A stretch of DNA of 64,000 nt from Deltaproteobacteria bacterium (lineage in GTDB: Bacteria; Myxococcota_A; Polyangia; Polyangiales; JADJMO01). The notes under the pieces are model-generated. The model saw nothing but the letters and a program-made list of their open reading frames with translations, searched no databases and was not told the origin of the DNA. This document shows positions 27,146 through 35,400 of this stretch, one piece after another (position 1 is the stretch's first letter; every line of letters starts with the position of its first letter). Position numbers and translations under genes: made by a program. The stretch covers positions 1 through 64,000 of the forward strand of contig JANYDK010000121.1 in assembly GCA_025363655.1 (NCBI GenBank), written 5' to 3'.

Positions 27146-28444
27146 ATGACCAGCAGCGCCGACGTTCGCGAGAAGCACGACGAGCACCTCTTCGCGACGG
27201 CCAATTACTACGAAGAGCCGATCGTCCTCGCCGAGGGCAAGGGAACACGCCTCAAAGATCTCGACGGCAAGAGCTACCTCGATTTCTTCGGCGGCATCCT
27301 CACGGTCTCGGTCGGTCACTGCAACGACAAGGTCAACGCCGCCGTCAAAGCGCAGATCGATCGGCTCGGTCACGTCTCCACGCTCTACCCGACGCTCCCC
27401 ATCGTCGAGCTCGCCGAGACGCTCACCAAGATCGCGCCCGGGCAGCTGAAGAAGGCCTTTTTCACCGTCAGCGGCACCGAGGCCGACGAGACCGCGGTGA
27501 TGCTCGCGCAGGTCCACACCGGCAACAGCGAGCTCATCGCGCTTCGTCACGGCTACAGCGGTCGTTCGCTCCTCACGCAGAACCTCACCGCGCATGGGCG
27601 CTATCGGGCCACCGGTTCGCAGGTCGCCGCCGTGAAGCACGCGATGTCACCGTACTGCTACCGCTGTCCGATGGGGCTTCGGCCCGACAGCTGCGGCGTC
27701 CGCTGCGCGACCGATCTCGAAGAGCTGATCCAGACCACGACCAGCGGCCACGTCGCCGGGATGATCGCCGAGCCGATTCAAGGCGTCGGCGGCTTCATCA
27801 CCCCGCCCAAGGAGTACTTCCCGATCGTCGCCGAGATCATCCGCAAATACGGCGGCATCATGATCCTCGACGAGGTGCAGACGGGCTTCGGCCGCACCGG
27901 CAAGATGTGGGGTCACGAGCACTTCGGCGTCGTGCCCGACGTCATGACGATGGCCAAGGGCATCGCCAACGGCTTCCCGCTCTCGGCGACCCTCTGCACG
28001 CCGGCGGTCGCGGGCTCGTTCAAGTCGGCGAACATCAGCACCTTCGGCGGCAATCCGATCAGCGCCGCCGCCGGCAAGGCCACCATCGACGTCATTCTCG
28101 AAGAGAATCTCGTCGAAAACGCTCGAAATATGGGCGAAATCCTCCATGCTGGGCTGGTCGCGCTGCAGCGGCGTTTCCCCAAGACCATCGGCGACGTCCG
28201 CGGCATGGGGCTCATGCAGGCCGTCGAGCTCGTGGTCGACGAGACCGCCAATGATCGCACGCCGAACAAGCAGGCGACGCTCCGGCTCTTCGAAGAGACG
28301 AAGAAGCGAGGTCTCCTCATCGGCAAAGGCGGTCTTCACGACAACACGATTCGCCTCGCGCCCGCGCTCAACATCGGCAAGGCCGATCTCGAGGACGGCA
28401 TCGCGATCTTCGGCGACGCGTTCGCAGCGCTGGGTGTCGGCTAG
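27146..28444 (+). CDS. class III PLP-dependent aminotransferase
   Basis: The 432-residue product is a fold-type I omega-aminotransferase. PLP Lys271 is in TMAKGIANG, the phosphate/ring region is FFTVSGTEADETA, and the Asp that pairs with the pyridine nitrogen is in ILDEVQTGFGRTG. It resembles alanine-glyoxylate aminotransferase 2 and 4-aminobutyrate aminotransferases. A Cys cluster CYRCPMGLRPDSCGVRC lies in the middle and is characteristic of this subgroup; it may hold a structural metal or be redox active. The exact amino donor cannot be assigned by eye. Confidence 0.9.
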   Translation: MTSSADVREKHDEHLFATANYYEEPIVLAEGKGTRLKDLDGKSYLDFFGGILTVSVGHCNDKVNAAVKAQIDRLGHVSTLYPTLPIVELAETLTKIAPGQLKKAFFTVSGTEADETAVMLAQVHTGNSELIALRHGYSGRSLLTQNLTAHGRYRATGSQVAAVKHAMSPYCYRCPMGLRPDSCGVRCATDLEELIQTTTSGHVAGMIAEPIQGVGGFITPPKEYFPIVAEIIRKYGGIMILDEVQTGFGRTGKMWGHEHFGVVPDVMTMAKGIANGFPLSATLCTPAVAGSFKSANISTFGGNPISAAAGKATIDVILEENLVENARNMGEILHAGLVALQRRFPKTIGDVRGMGLMQAVELVVDETANDRTPNKQATLRLFEETKKRGLLIGKGGLHDNTIRLAPALNIGKADLEDGIAIFGDAFAALGVG

Positions 28445-28469
28445 CCTCACGCGAAGTCGCGCAGTCGTC

Positions 28470-29114
28470 TCAGCCCGCCGTCGATTGGGCGGCGAGCACG
28501 CACTGCACGAGCGCGGAGAGATCCTCGAAAGAAGCGCTCGGCGCGAGGGCCCGGGCGAAGGCTTCGTGGGCTTCGGGGTCGTTTTTCGCGAGGAACGCGA
28601 AGCTCTGCTTCGGTCCGCGATACCAGTGACGACGGAGACGAAAGTAGCTCTCGAGCGCTTCGAAGAGGAGCCACGTGCGTCGATAGCTCGCTTCCAGATC
28701 GCCGCGGGCGATGCGTTCGAGCATCTTGCCGTACCAGACGCGGAGCGACTCTTCGGCCGTCTCTTCGAGCGCCTTCGGACCTTTCGCTTCGAAGACGCGG
28801 ATGCGTTCGACGAGCTTGGCTCCGTAGCCGCGCGTGTCGACGAGGAGCTTGCCGCCGAGGAAACGAAGCGAGCCTTCGTCGAGGGTGGCGAAGTGCGACT
28901 CGGGATAGACGAAGGCGTCGAGCCAGGCGCCGTGCAGATCGCGTGCGGCGCGACTCGCTTCGCCGGCCGGCCGGACGCCGAGCACGTCCCAGTCGCTGCT
29001 CTTGTCGGAGTCGCCGCGGGCGCGCGAGCCATAGAGGATGACCGTGTGACAGCCGTGTCCGTCGACGAGCGTGTGCCGGATCTCGTCGAGCGACTGCGCC
29101 TCGGTGCGTTCCAT
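28470..29114 (-). CDS. nucleotidyltransferase-fold protein
   Basis: The 214-residue product has the minimal nucleotidyltransferase signature GSRARGD followed by a WDVLGV strand, supplying GS and the D-x-D type metal ligands. A mostly helical C-terminal part (about 95-214) follows. Stand-alone enzymes of this type adenylylate or otherwise nucleotidylate proteins, RNA or small molecules such as aminoglycosides; the target here is unknown. ATG 29114 is preferred over an upstream TTG. No HEPN-domain gene is adjacent, so an MntA/HepT-type toxin-antitoxin pair is not supported. Confidence 0.8.
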   Translation of the reverse strand: MERTEAQSLDEIRHTLVDGHGCHTVILYGSRARGDSDKSSDWDVLGVRPAGEASRAARDLHGAWLDAFVYPESHFATLDEGSLRFLGGKLLVDTRGYGAKLVERIRVFEAKGPKALEETAEESLRVWYGKMLERIARGDLEASYRRTWLLFEALESYFRLRRHWYRGPKQSFAFLAKNDPEAHEAFARALAPSASFEDLSALVQCVLAAQSTAG

Positions 29115-29161
29115 CGTTTGACGTTGCCGCAACCGCGCGATGGCGCCAAGCTCCGCCGCGC

Positions 29162-30085
29162 ATGACTTCGCATCGTGACGAATCCGTCGGCCCTCGCGAT
29201 CTCGCCATCACCTTCGCGGGTGGGGGAAATCGGGCGTTCTGGCAGGTGGGCCTCTTTCGCGTCGTCGGCGATCTTCTCTGGCCGCGCGTCGCCGCGGTGA
29301 GCGCGTGCAGCGCCGGCGCATGCGTCGCCACTTTGCTCCTCGCCGAGCGCACCGACACCGCGCACGCGTTCTGGGAGAAGCGTCGTCTCGGCGTCGACAA
29401 GAACATGGACTGGCGCCGCGTGCTCCGCGGACAGTCACCGGCGCCGCACGGGCCCATCTATCGCGACACGCTCCTCCATGGCTTTCGCGAAGGGGGTCTC
29501 GCGCGGGTGCAAGCGGCGCCGTTTCCCGTGCTCGTGCAGACGACGGGCTTCCCACGCGGGGTGCCTGCGTCGGCCGCGGTGCTCCTCGGCATCGCGGCCT
29601 ACAGCCTGGAAAAAGCGCTGCGCGACGACATGATTCACCCCACGCTCGGTCCCAAGCTCGGCTTCCGATCGCAGGTCTTCGACGCACGCCAGTGCCGCAC
29701 GCCGGAAGAGTTGGCGGCGCTCGTGCTCGCTTCGTCGTCGACGCCTCCCTTCACGCCGCTCGGGCGCTTCCAAGGGCACGCGCTCCTCGATGGTGGCGTC
29801 ATCGACAACGTGCCGGCGTCGCTCTCCGATGCGGTGCCCGGCGTGAAGAAGAACCTCGTGCTCCTGACGCGCCCGTACCCGAAGCACGCGGTCGGTCGAC
29901 AAGGCGCGCGCCTCTATCTCGGCCCCGAGCGCCCGGTGCCGATCGAGCGATGGGACTACACGCGCCCCGATCTCCTCGCCGCGACCATCGCGCAGGGAGA
30001 AGAAGAAGGACATCGACTACGCCCGCGCATCCTCGAATTCGTGGGAAAATCCAAGCCGAACAGGGCTTCTCTCGACGTCCATTGA
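29162..30085 (+). CDS. patatin-like phospholipase
   Basis: The 307-residue product has the patatin oxyanion hole (FAGGGNRAFWQVG), a nucleophile Ser in SACSAGA, and the catalytic Asp in LLDGGVIDN. The nucleophile elbow has Ala instead of the first Gly of the usual GxSxG. These enzymes are serine/aspartate lipid acyl hydrolases or related esterases. No signal peptide is visible, so it is probably cytoplasmic or membrane-associated. It is divergent from the nucleotidyltransferase gene, 47 bases away. Confidence 0.85.
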   Translation: MTSHRDESVGPRDLAITFAGGGNRAFWQVGLFRVVGDLLWPRVAAVSACSAGACVATLLLAERTDTAHAFWEKRRLGVDKNMDWRRVLRGQSPAPHGPIYRDTLLHGFREGGLARVQAAPFPVLVQTTGFPRGVPASAAVLLGIAAYSLEKALRDDMIHPTLGPKLGFRSQVFDARQCRTPEELAALVLASSSTPPFTPLGRFQGHALLDGGVIDNVPASLSDAVPGVKKNLVLLTRPYPKHAVGRQGARLYLGPERPVPIERWDYTRPDLLAATIAQGEEEGHRLRPRILEFVGKSKPNRASLDVH

Positions 30086-30170
30086 CGACGCCTGCGCCGG
30101 CCGCCACCTTTCGCCTCGGCCTGGACTGCGCCGCGGAGCTGATGCTCGCGGGTGCGCTACTCTGACGGGG

Positions 30171-31409
30171 ATGCGTCTCCTCGTCGCGCGGGTCGCGTGC
30201 TCCTACGTCTTCGCGGCCAGCGTCGTTGGTTGTGCGCAAGCCGGCGGTGACGCGAGCGGCGACGTCGATGGCGGCGTGCGGCCCGACGTTTCGAGCGACG
30301 CTGCTGGCGACGGCGCCACCGCCGGATGCGATCCCACCTCCGACACGTGCCCGTCGGCCCAATATTGCAGCCCTTCGCTGAAGAAGTGCGTCGACGGTTG
30401 TCGTCGTGACGACGCCTGTCCTGGTGGCAAATCGCACTGCGATCTGGCGACGCACGTCTGCCAAGTCTGCCTCACGAGCGACCACTGCCCCGCCGGCCAA
30501 GCGTGCAGCGGCAACGTCTGCGTGCCCTCGTGCAACGACACGCGTCCGTGCGCCAGTGGCTCGACGTGCTGCGGCGCCGCGTGCGTCGACCTCGCCACCA
30601 ACACCGCCAACTGCGGCGGATGCGGCACCAAGTGCGTCGTCGCCGGAGGTGTTCCCAGCTGCGTCGGCGGCGCGTGCAAGGTCGGCGACTGCGGCGCGGG
30701 TTACGCCGATTGCAACGGCAAGCTCGGCGACGGCTGCGAAATCGTCCTCGCCTCCGATCCGAACAACTGCGGAAAATGCGGCCAAGTGTGCGGGGGCGCC
30801 CACGCCTCGCCGAGCTGTGCTTCGGGCGCCTGCGCGCTCACCTGCGCCGGCGGCTTCGGCGACTGCAACGGCGTCAGCGGCGACGGTTGCGAGGCCGACT
30901 TCGCCCACGACAGCAAGAATTGCGGCGCGTGCGGAGCGACGCCGAAAGAAGTCTGCAACGGCGTCGACGACGACTGCAACGGCGTGTGCGACGACGACGT
31001 CGGCGGTTGTCGGGTGGTGGTCGAGCGCTCGTACAAAGCGTCGAACGGCGAGCACTTCTACACGACGAGTGACAGCGAAGCGCACTGCTGCGGCTTCACC
31101 TTCGAGAACCCCGCGGCCTACTACCTCTACACCGCGACCGGTCCCGGCCTCGCGCCGTTCTACCGATGCGTGCTCAGCGCCGGCTACCACTTCTACACGC
31201 AGAATTCCGCGTGCGAAGGAGCGGGCACGATGGAGTCGATCATGGGCTACATCGCGACGTCACCGACGTGTGGCGCCGTTCCTCTCTATCGCTTGGCGAA
31301 CAAGAAGAACGGCGACCACCTGTACACGACGGACGCTGCCGAGAAAGCGGCGAGCCTCGCGACGTACATCGATGAAGGCGTAGTCGGATACGTGTGGACC
31401 CGCCCGTGA
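30171..31409 (+). CDS. Cys-rich lipoprotein with DUF5648-like repeats
   Basis: The 412-residue product has a signal peptide with lipobox VVGC, an Asp/Gly/Ala linker, and an EGF-like Cys-rich region (about 50-275) with repeats such as NCGGCGTKC, NCGKCGQVC and NCGACG and the module CNGVDDDCNGVCDDD. The C-terminal about 130 residues hold short repeats of the DUF5648 type (GEHFYTTSD, YHFYTQN, DHLYTTDA, each near a YLY or PLYR strand). Both parts are typical of secreted cell-surface proteins in myxobacteria, where they may bind carbohydrate or protein partners. The role is not established. Confidence 0.82.
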   Translation: MRLLVARVACSYVFAASVVGCAQAGGDASGDVDGGVRPDVSSDAAGDGATAGCDPTSDTCPSAQYCSPSLKKCVDGCRRDDACPGGKSHCDLATHVCQVCLTSDHCPAGQACSGNVCVPSCNDTRPCASGSTCCGAACVDLATNTANCGGCGTKCVVAGGVPSCVGGACKVGDCGAGYADCNGKLGDGCEIVLASDPNNCGKCGQVCGGAHASPSCASGACALTCAGGFGDCNGVSGDGCEADFAHDSKNCGACGATPKEVCNGVDDDCNGVCDDDVGGCRVVVERSYKASNGEHFYTTSDSEAHCCGFTFENPAAYYLYTATGPGLAPFYRCVLSAGYHFYTQNSACEGAGTMESIMGYIATSPTCGAVPLYRLANKKNGDHLYTTDAAEKAASLATYIDEGVVGYVWTRP

Positions 31410-31412
31410 GGG

Positions 31413-32276
31413 CTACGCGGTCTTCTTGTCGCTGACGGCCTTGAGTCCGAAAGAGTGGGCGTCGGCGGGGAAGACGCCGCGCTGCACTTCGTCGACGTAC
31501 GAGCGGGTCGCTTCGACGACGGCGTCGCCGAGCTCGGCGTAGCGCTTCACGAACTTCGGGCGGAGGCCGCGGAACATGCCGAGGAAGTCGTAGCAAACGA
31601 GCACTTGCCCATCGCAGTGCACGCCCGCGCCGATGCCGATGGTGGGGACGGCGACTGCTTCCGTGATGCGTTCGGCGACGTCGGCGGGGACGGCTTCGAT
31701 GACGATGGCGTAGGCGCCGGCATCTTCGAGCGCGCGGGCATCGCGGATCAGGCGATCGGCGTCGTCCTCGCGCTTGCCCTGGACCTTGAACCCGCCCATC
31801 GCGTGGACGCTCTGCGGCGTCAGTCCGACGTGGCCCATCACCGGGATGCCGGCCTGGACGATTTTGCGGACGGCCGGCGCAACCTCGGCGCCACCCTCCA
31901 GTTTCACCGCTTCGAAGGCGCCGTCCTTCATCATCTTGCCGGCGTTCTTCAGGGCGTCCTTCGGGGAAGCCTGGAAGCTCATAAAAGGCATGTCGCCGAC
32001 GAGGTGCGCGCGCCGCAGCGCTCGAGCACACGCGCGACCGTGGTAGCAAATCTCGTCGACGGTGACCGGGAGGGTGTTGGGGAGGCCCTGCACCACCATT
32101 CCCAGCGAATCACCGACCAAAACGATGTCGGCGCCGCCCTCGTCGAGGAGGAGCGCCATCGTGTAGTCGTAGGCCGTCACCATCGCGAGCGGGGGTCCAG
32201 CCTCCTTGCGCGCGCGAATCTCGGGGACGGTGACCTTGCGGACGGGAGCCTGCGGGCTCGCTTGCGGACCGTACAT
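31413..32276 (-). CDS. panB: 3-methyl-2-oxobutanoate hydroxymethyltransferase
   Basis: The 287-residue product matches ketopantoate hydroxymethyltransferase, first step of pantothenate synthesis (methylenetetrahydrofolate-dependent). The metal-binding region is VLVGDSLGMVVQG, followed by YHGRACARA, AVKLEGG, PVMGHVGLTPQSVHAMGG and GIGAGVHCDGQVLV. Length is normal for the family. The ATG at 32276 follows AGGAGG. It converges on the DUF5648 lipoprotein with a three-base gap and is divergent from the giant TPR gene. No panC or panD is adjacent. Confidence 0.95.
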   Translation of the reverse strand: MYGPQASPQAPVRKVTVPEIRARKEAGPPLAMVTAYDYTMALLLDEGGADIVLVGDSLGMVVQGLPNTLPVTVDEICYHGRACARALRRAHLVGDMPFMSFQASPKDALKNAGKMMKDGAFEAVKLEGGAEVAPAVRKIVQAGIPVMGHVGLTPQSVHAMGGFKVQGKREDDADRLIRDARALEDAGAYAIVIEAVPADVAERITEAVAVPTIGIGAGVHCDGQVLVCYDFLGMFRGLRPKFVKRYAELGDAVVEATRSYVDEVQRGVFPADAHSFGLKAVSDKKTA

Positions 32277-32372
32277 GTGCCTCCTGGTCGCGGCCGGGTA
32301 GAGCCGGTCCACGCCTACGAAGTAGGGTATCACCTGCCGCGGCGGCGTCGAGCCCCTCCCTCACTCCCGGCA

Positions 32373-32392
32373 CTTCCCCTCGCTTCCCCTCG
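32373..32392. repeat. short tandem repeat, two copies of 10 bases
   Basis: CTTCCCCTCG occurs twice in direct succession in the intergenic region between panB and the first giant TPR gene. A third copy is not present, and no function is evident. Confidence 0.5.
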
Positions 32393-32485
32393 CTTACCTG
32401 AGGAAAGGCTCTCGTGTCTGTCCGCGGAATGGCCTAGCCTCGGCTTTCTAAGCGTGCGCCGTCTCTGCTCGAGGCCGACCCCCGG

Positions 32486-35400
32486 ATGCCCGATACCAAC
32501 GAAGACGTGTCAGAAGAAGAAGACACGCTGAACCTGAGTGAGCCCCCTCCTGCGGCTGCCCCATCTTCGGGCAACAGCGCGGCCGAGGCCCTCTCTGCGC
32601 GTCCGCTCAGCAATGCGCCTGCCGATGGCGTGGCGATGGTCGAGCGTCTGCGCTCCGAAGCAGAGGCCGCGGAAGACCCGACGCGTCGCGCGGTGTTGCT
32701 CCATGAAGCGGCCGAGCTCGAAGAGCGTGTCGCCGGCGACGAGCTCGGCGCGGCCCGCGAGTACCTCGCAGCGTTCAACGAAGACGCGAATTTCCGAGAG
32801 CCGCTCGAGGCGCTGGTGCGCATCCTCGAGAAGCGCCGCTCGCTGAAGAACCTCGGCCGGGTCCTCGACTCGCTCTCCAAATCTGCCGAGGCCGCCGACG
32901 AGCGCGCGCGTGCGCTCCGTGCGCTTTCGTACGACGCCGTCGACGTCCACGCCGATCGTGGTGCGGCGCGTGAGTTCCTCGAGCAAGCCATCGAGGCCGA
33001 TCCGGAAGATCTCACCGCCTGGCTCCTCCTCGAAATCGACGCCGGCATGCGCAGCGACGGCGAGGCACGAAAACGTGCGCTCGGGCGCCGTGTCGAGCTC
33101 ACGACCGATCCGCGCTGGTCTGCGCTTCTTCGCGTCGACCTGGCAGAGATTCGCGCCGCCGAGGGAGACATCGACGACGCGCTCGACGTTCTCACCGAGG
33201 TCATCAGCTCGCCTGGTGAAGCCGCGTTCCGTGCCTGTGAAGTCGCCGAACGTCTCGCGCGCGGAGCCGATCGGAGCGATCGCGAGGCCTGGGCGTTGAC
33301 CCAACGGGGCGAAATCGTCCTCGAATCTCTCGGGCACGACGCGCCCGAGGGCGAGACGATCGGACCGCGCGGGCAAGGTGTTCCGCTCGTCCTTCGTCGC
33401 GCTGGCACTGCCGCCGATGCCTTCGTGCGCGCGGCTTCGGCGTACCGCTCGGTCGGTCGTATCGAAGACGAAATCAGCTCCCTCGAACGCGCGCTCGCCG
33501 TCGATCCTGCAGCGACGATGCCGCACCTCGCGCGCATCGCGGCCGCCAGTCGCCTCGGCGATCTCGAGCGCGCCGCCGCCCTCGCACGCGAGCTCATCGA
33601 ACGCGGCAGTCGTCCCGATCTGGCGGCGCACCTCTGGCTGACCCTCGCCGAAAACGCGCTCGCACAAGGCGATCGCGACGGCGTGATGCAAGCGTGCGCC
33701 AAGCTCCTCGAGGCCGCTGGCGGCAGCGAAAACGCAGATGTGCCGAGCGCTGCCGGCTTGGTCGCGAAGACGCTGGTCGCCGATCTTCTCCTCGACGGCT
33801 CCGACCCGAAGCGCCTCTGTCTCCTCCTCGAGGCCGACGCCGTTTCGCGACCGACCGAAGAAGGCAAGTCGCGTGGGTACCTCGACGCCGCCATCGCCTG
33901 GGCGCTGATCGCCGGAGACGGAGCCGCGGCCCGCACTTCGATGGCGCAAGCGCTCACCCACGGCGCCGAGCCTCGCCAGACGTCACGACTCGGTCGCGCG
34001 CTCGCGGCATGCACGCCGAGCGGCGAAGGCGACGAGCGCATCCTCCACGATCCGGCTTGGTACGACGAGGCGACGCAGCGCGTGCGCGCGACGGTCACCG
34101 ATCCGGCAGAAGCCGCCGACGTCGATCTCGACCTCGCACGCCATCGTCTCTCGCGCGGTGACAGAGATGGCGCACGCACGGCGCTCGAAGCCGTCGCCGA
34201 AGGTGGTCCGCGCAGCCTCCTCGCACGCGTCCTTCGGGTCGCGCTCGGCGGGGATGCCGCGGGGGACGCTCTCCTCGCCGAGCTGGGAAATGGCGCCGAA
34301 GGAGATTCCGCGGTCGCCTTCGCGGTGGCGCGAGCCCTTCGTGCGACCCGTCGCGACGAGAGCGGCGCGCGCACGGCGGCCATCGAGGCGCTCGCCAAAT
34401 CGTCCGAGGGCGACGAGGTCGCTGCGCTGGTCAAGGCCGCGAACCTCGTCGACGAGAATCCGAGCGACGCTGCCGAAGTGGTCCGCGAGCTCGCCCGTGC
34501 GAGCACCGAGCCGGGCTCCCGCGACGTCCTTCGCGCGGCCAGCGGTCTCCTCTTTGCGCGCAGCTCGAAGATCGCCGAAGCGCTCGAGGTCACCACCGAT
34601 CTCGAGACCGACGCCGCCCATGCGCTCGCGCCGATGCGCGCGATTTGGTCTCGCCTCATCACCCGCTCGAACGAAGACGAGCGACGCGGCGCGGTCGAAA
34701 TCATGGGTCGCGACGTTCTCTCGACCGGCGGCTTCGGCGCCCTCGAGCGTGCGGCCGCGCGGCTCGTCGACGACGGTGCCGGTGGCATCGAAGAGCTCCT
34801 CGCCGAGCTCGCGGCCTCCGGCGACACCGCCCTCGCACGTGCGGCCCTTCTCCTTCAAGCGAGCTGGCCCACCGAGAGCGTCGGACAGGCGATCAAAGAC
34901 GACGCGCTCGGCAGCCTCGAGCGGGCAGGCGACGACGCCGCACGTCTCGTGGCGCGCGCGCAGCTTCGGCGTTCGAGCCAACAGGGCGACGTCGGCATGG
35001 GCATCGTCGCCGCCGAGAATTGGCACCGCTTCGGTGGAGGCGTGCCGGCTGCGCTCGAAATGCTCATCGGCGCCGAGCTCTCCGCCGACAGCGACGTCGA
35101 AGTGCGGGGTCGCACCGCGCTCGCCGCTGCACTTCCGGGTGCGCTCGGGCAAATCGTCGCGGCCAGCGCGTCGGTCGCTGCCCATGTCGCCGGTCTCCCG
35201 CCTCCTCCGCTTCCGACGAACCCCGATCCCGAAGCGGCCAACACCGTCGCGCTCGCGGCGGCCGAGCTGGCACCTCCCGGTTGCGATCCGCAAAGGCGCG
35301 AGCGTGCGGTCGTCGATCTCGCCACCGTCCTCGTCGATTCTTCATCGACGCTCCACGAGCTCGGTGCCTGGTCGGCGCTCGCCCGTGCCGACTACGCGAC

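Noticed and set aside
28470-29114. Nucleotidyltransferase as part of a MntA/HepT toxin-antitoxin pair
   Set aside because: No HEPN gene lies beside it, and the divergent neighbour is a patatin.
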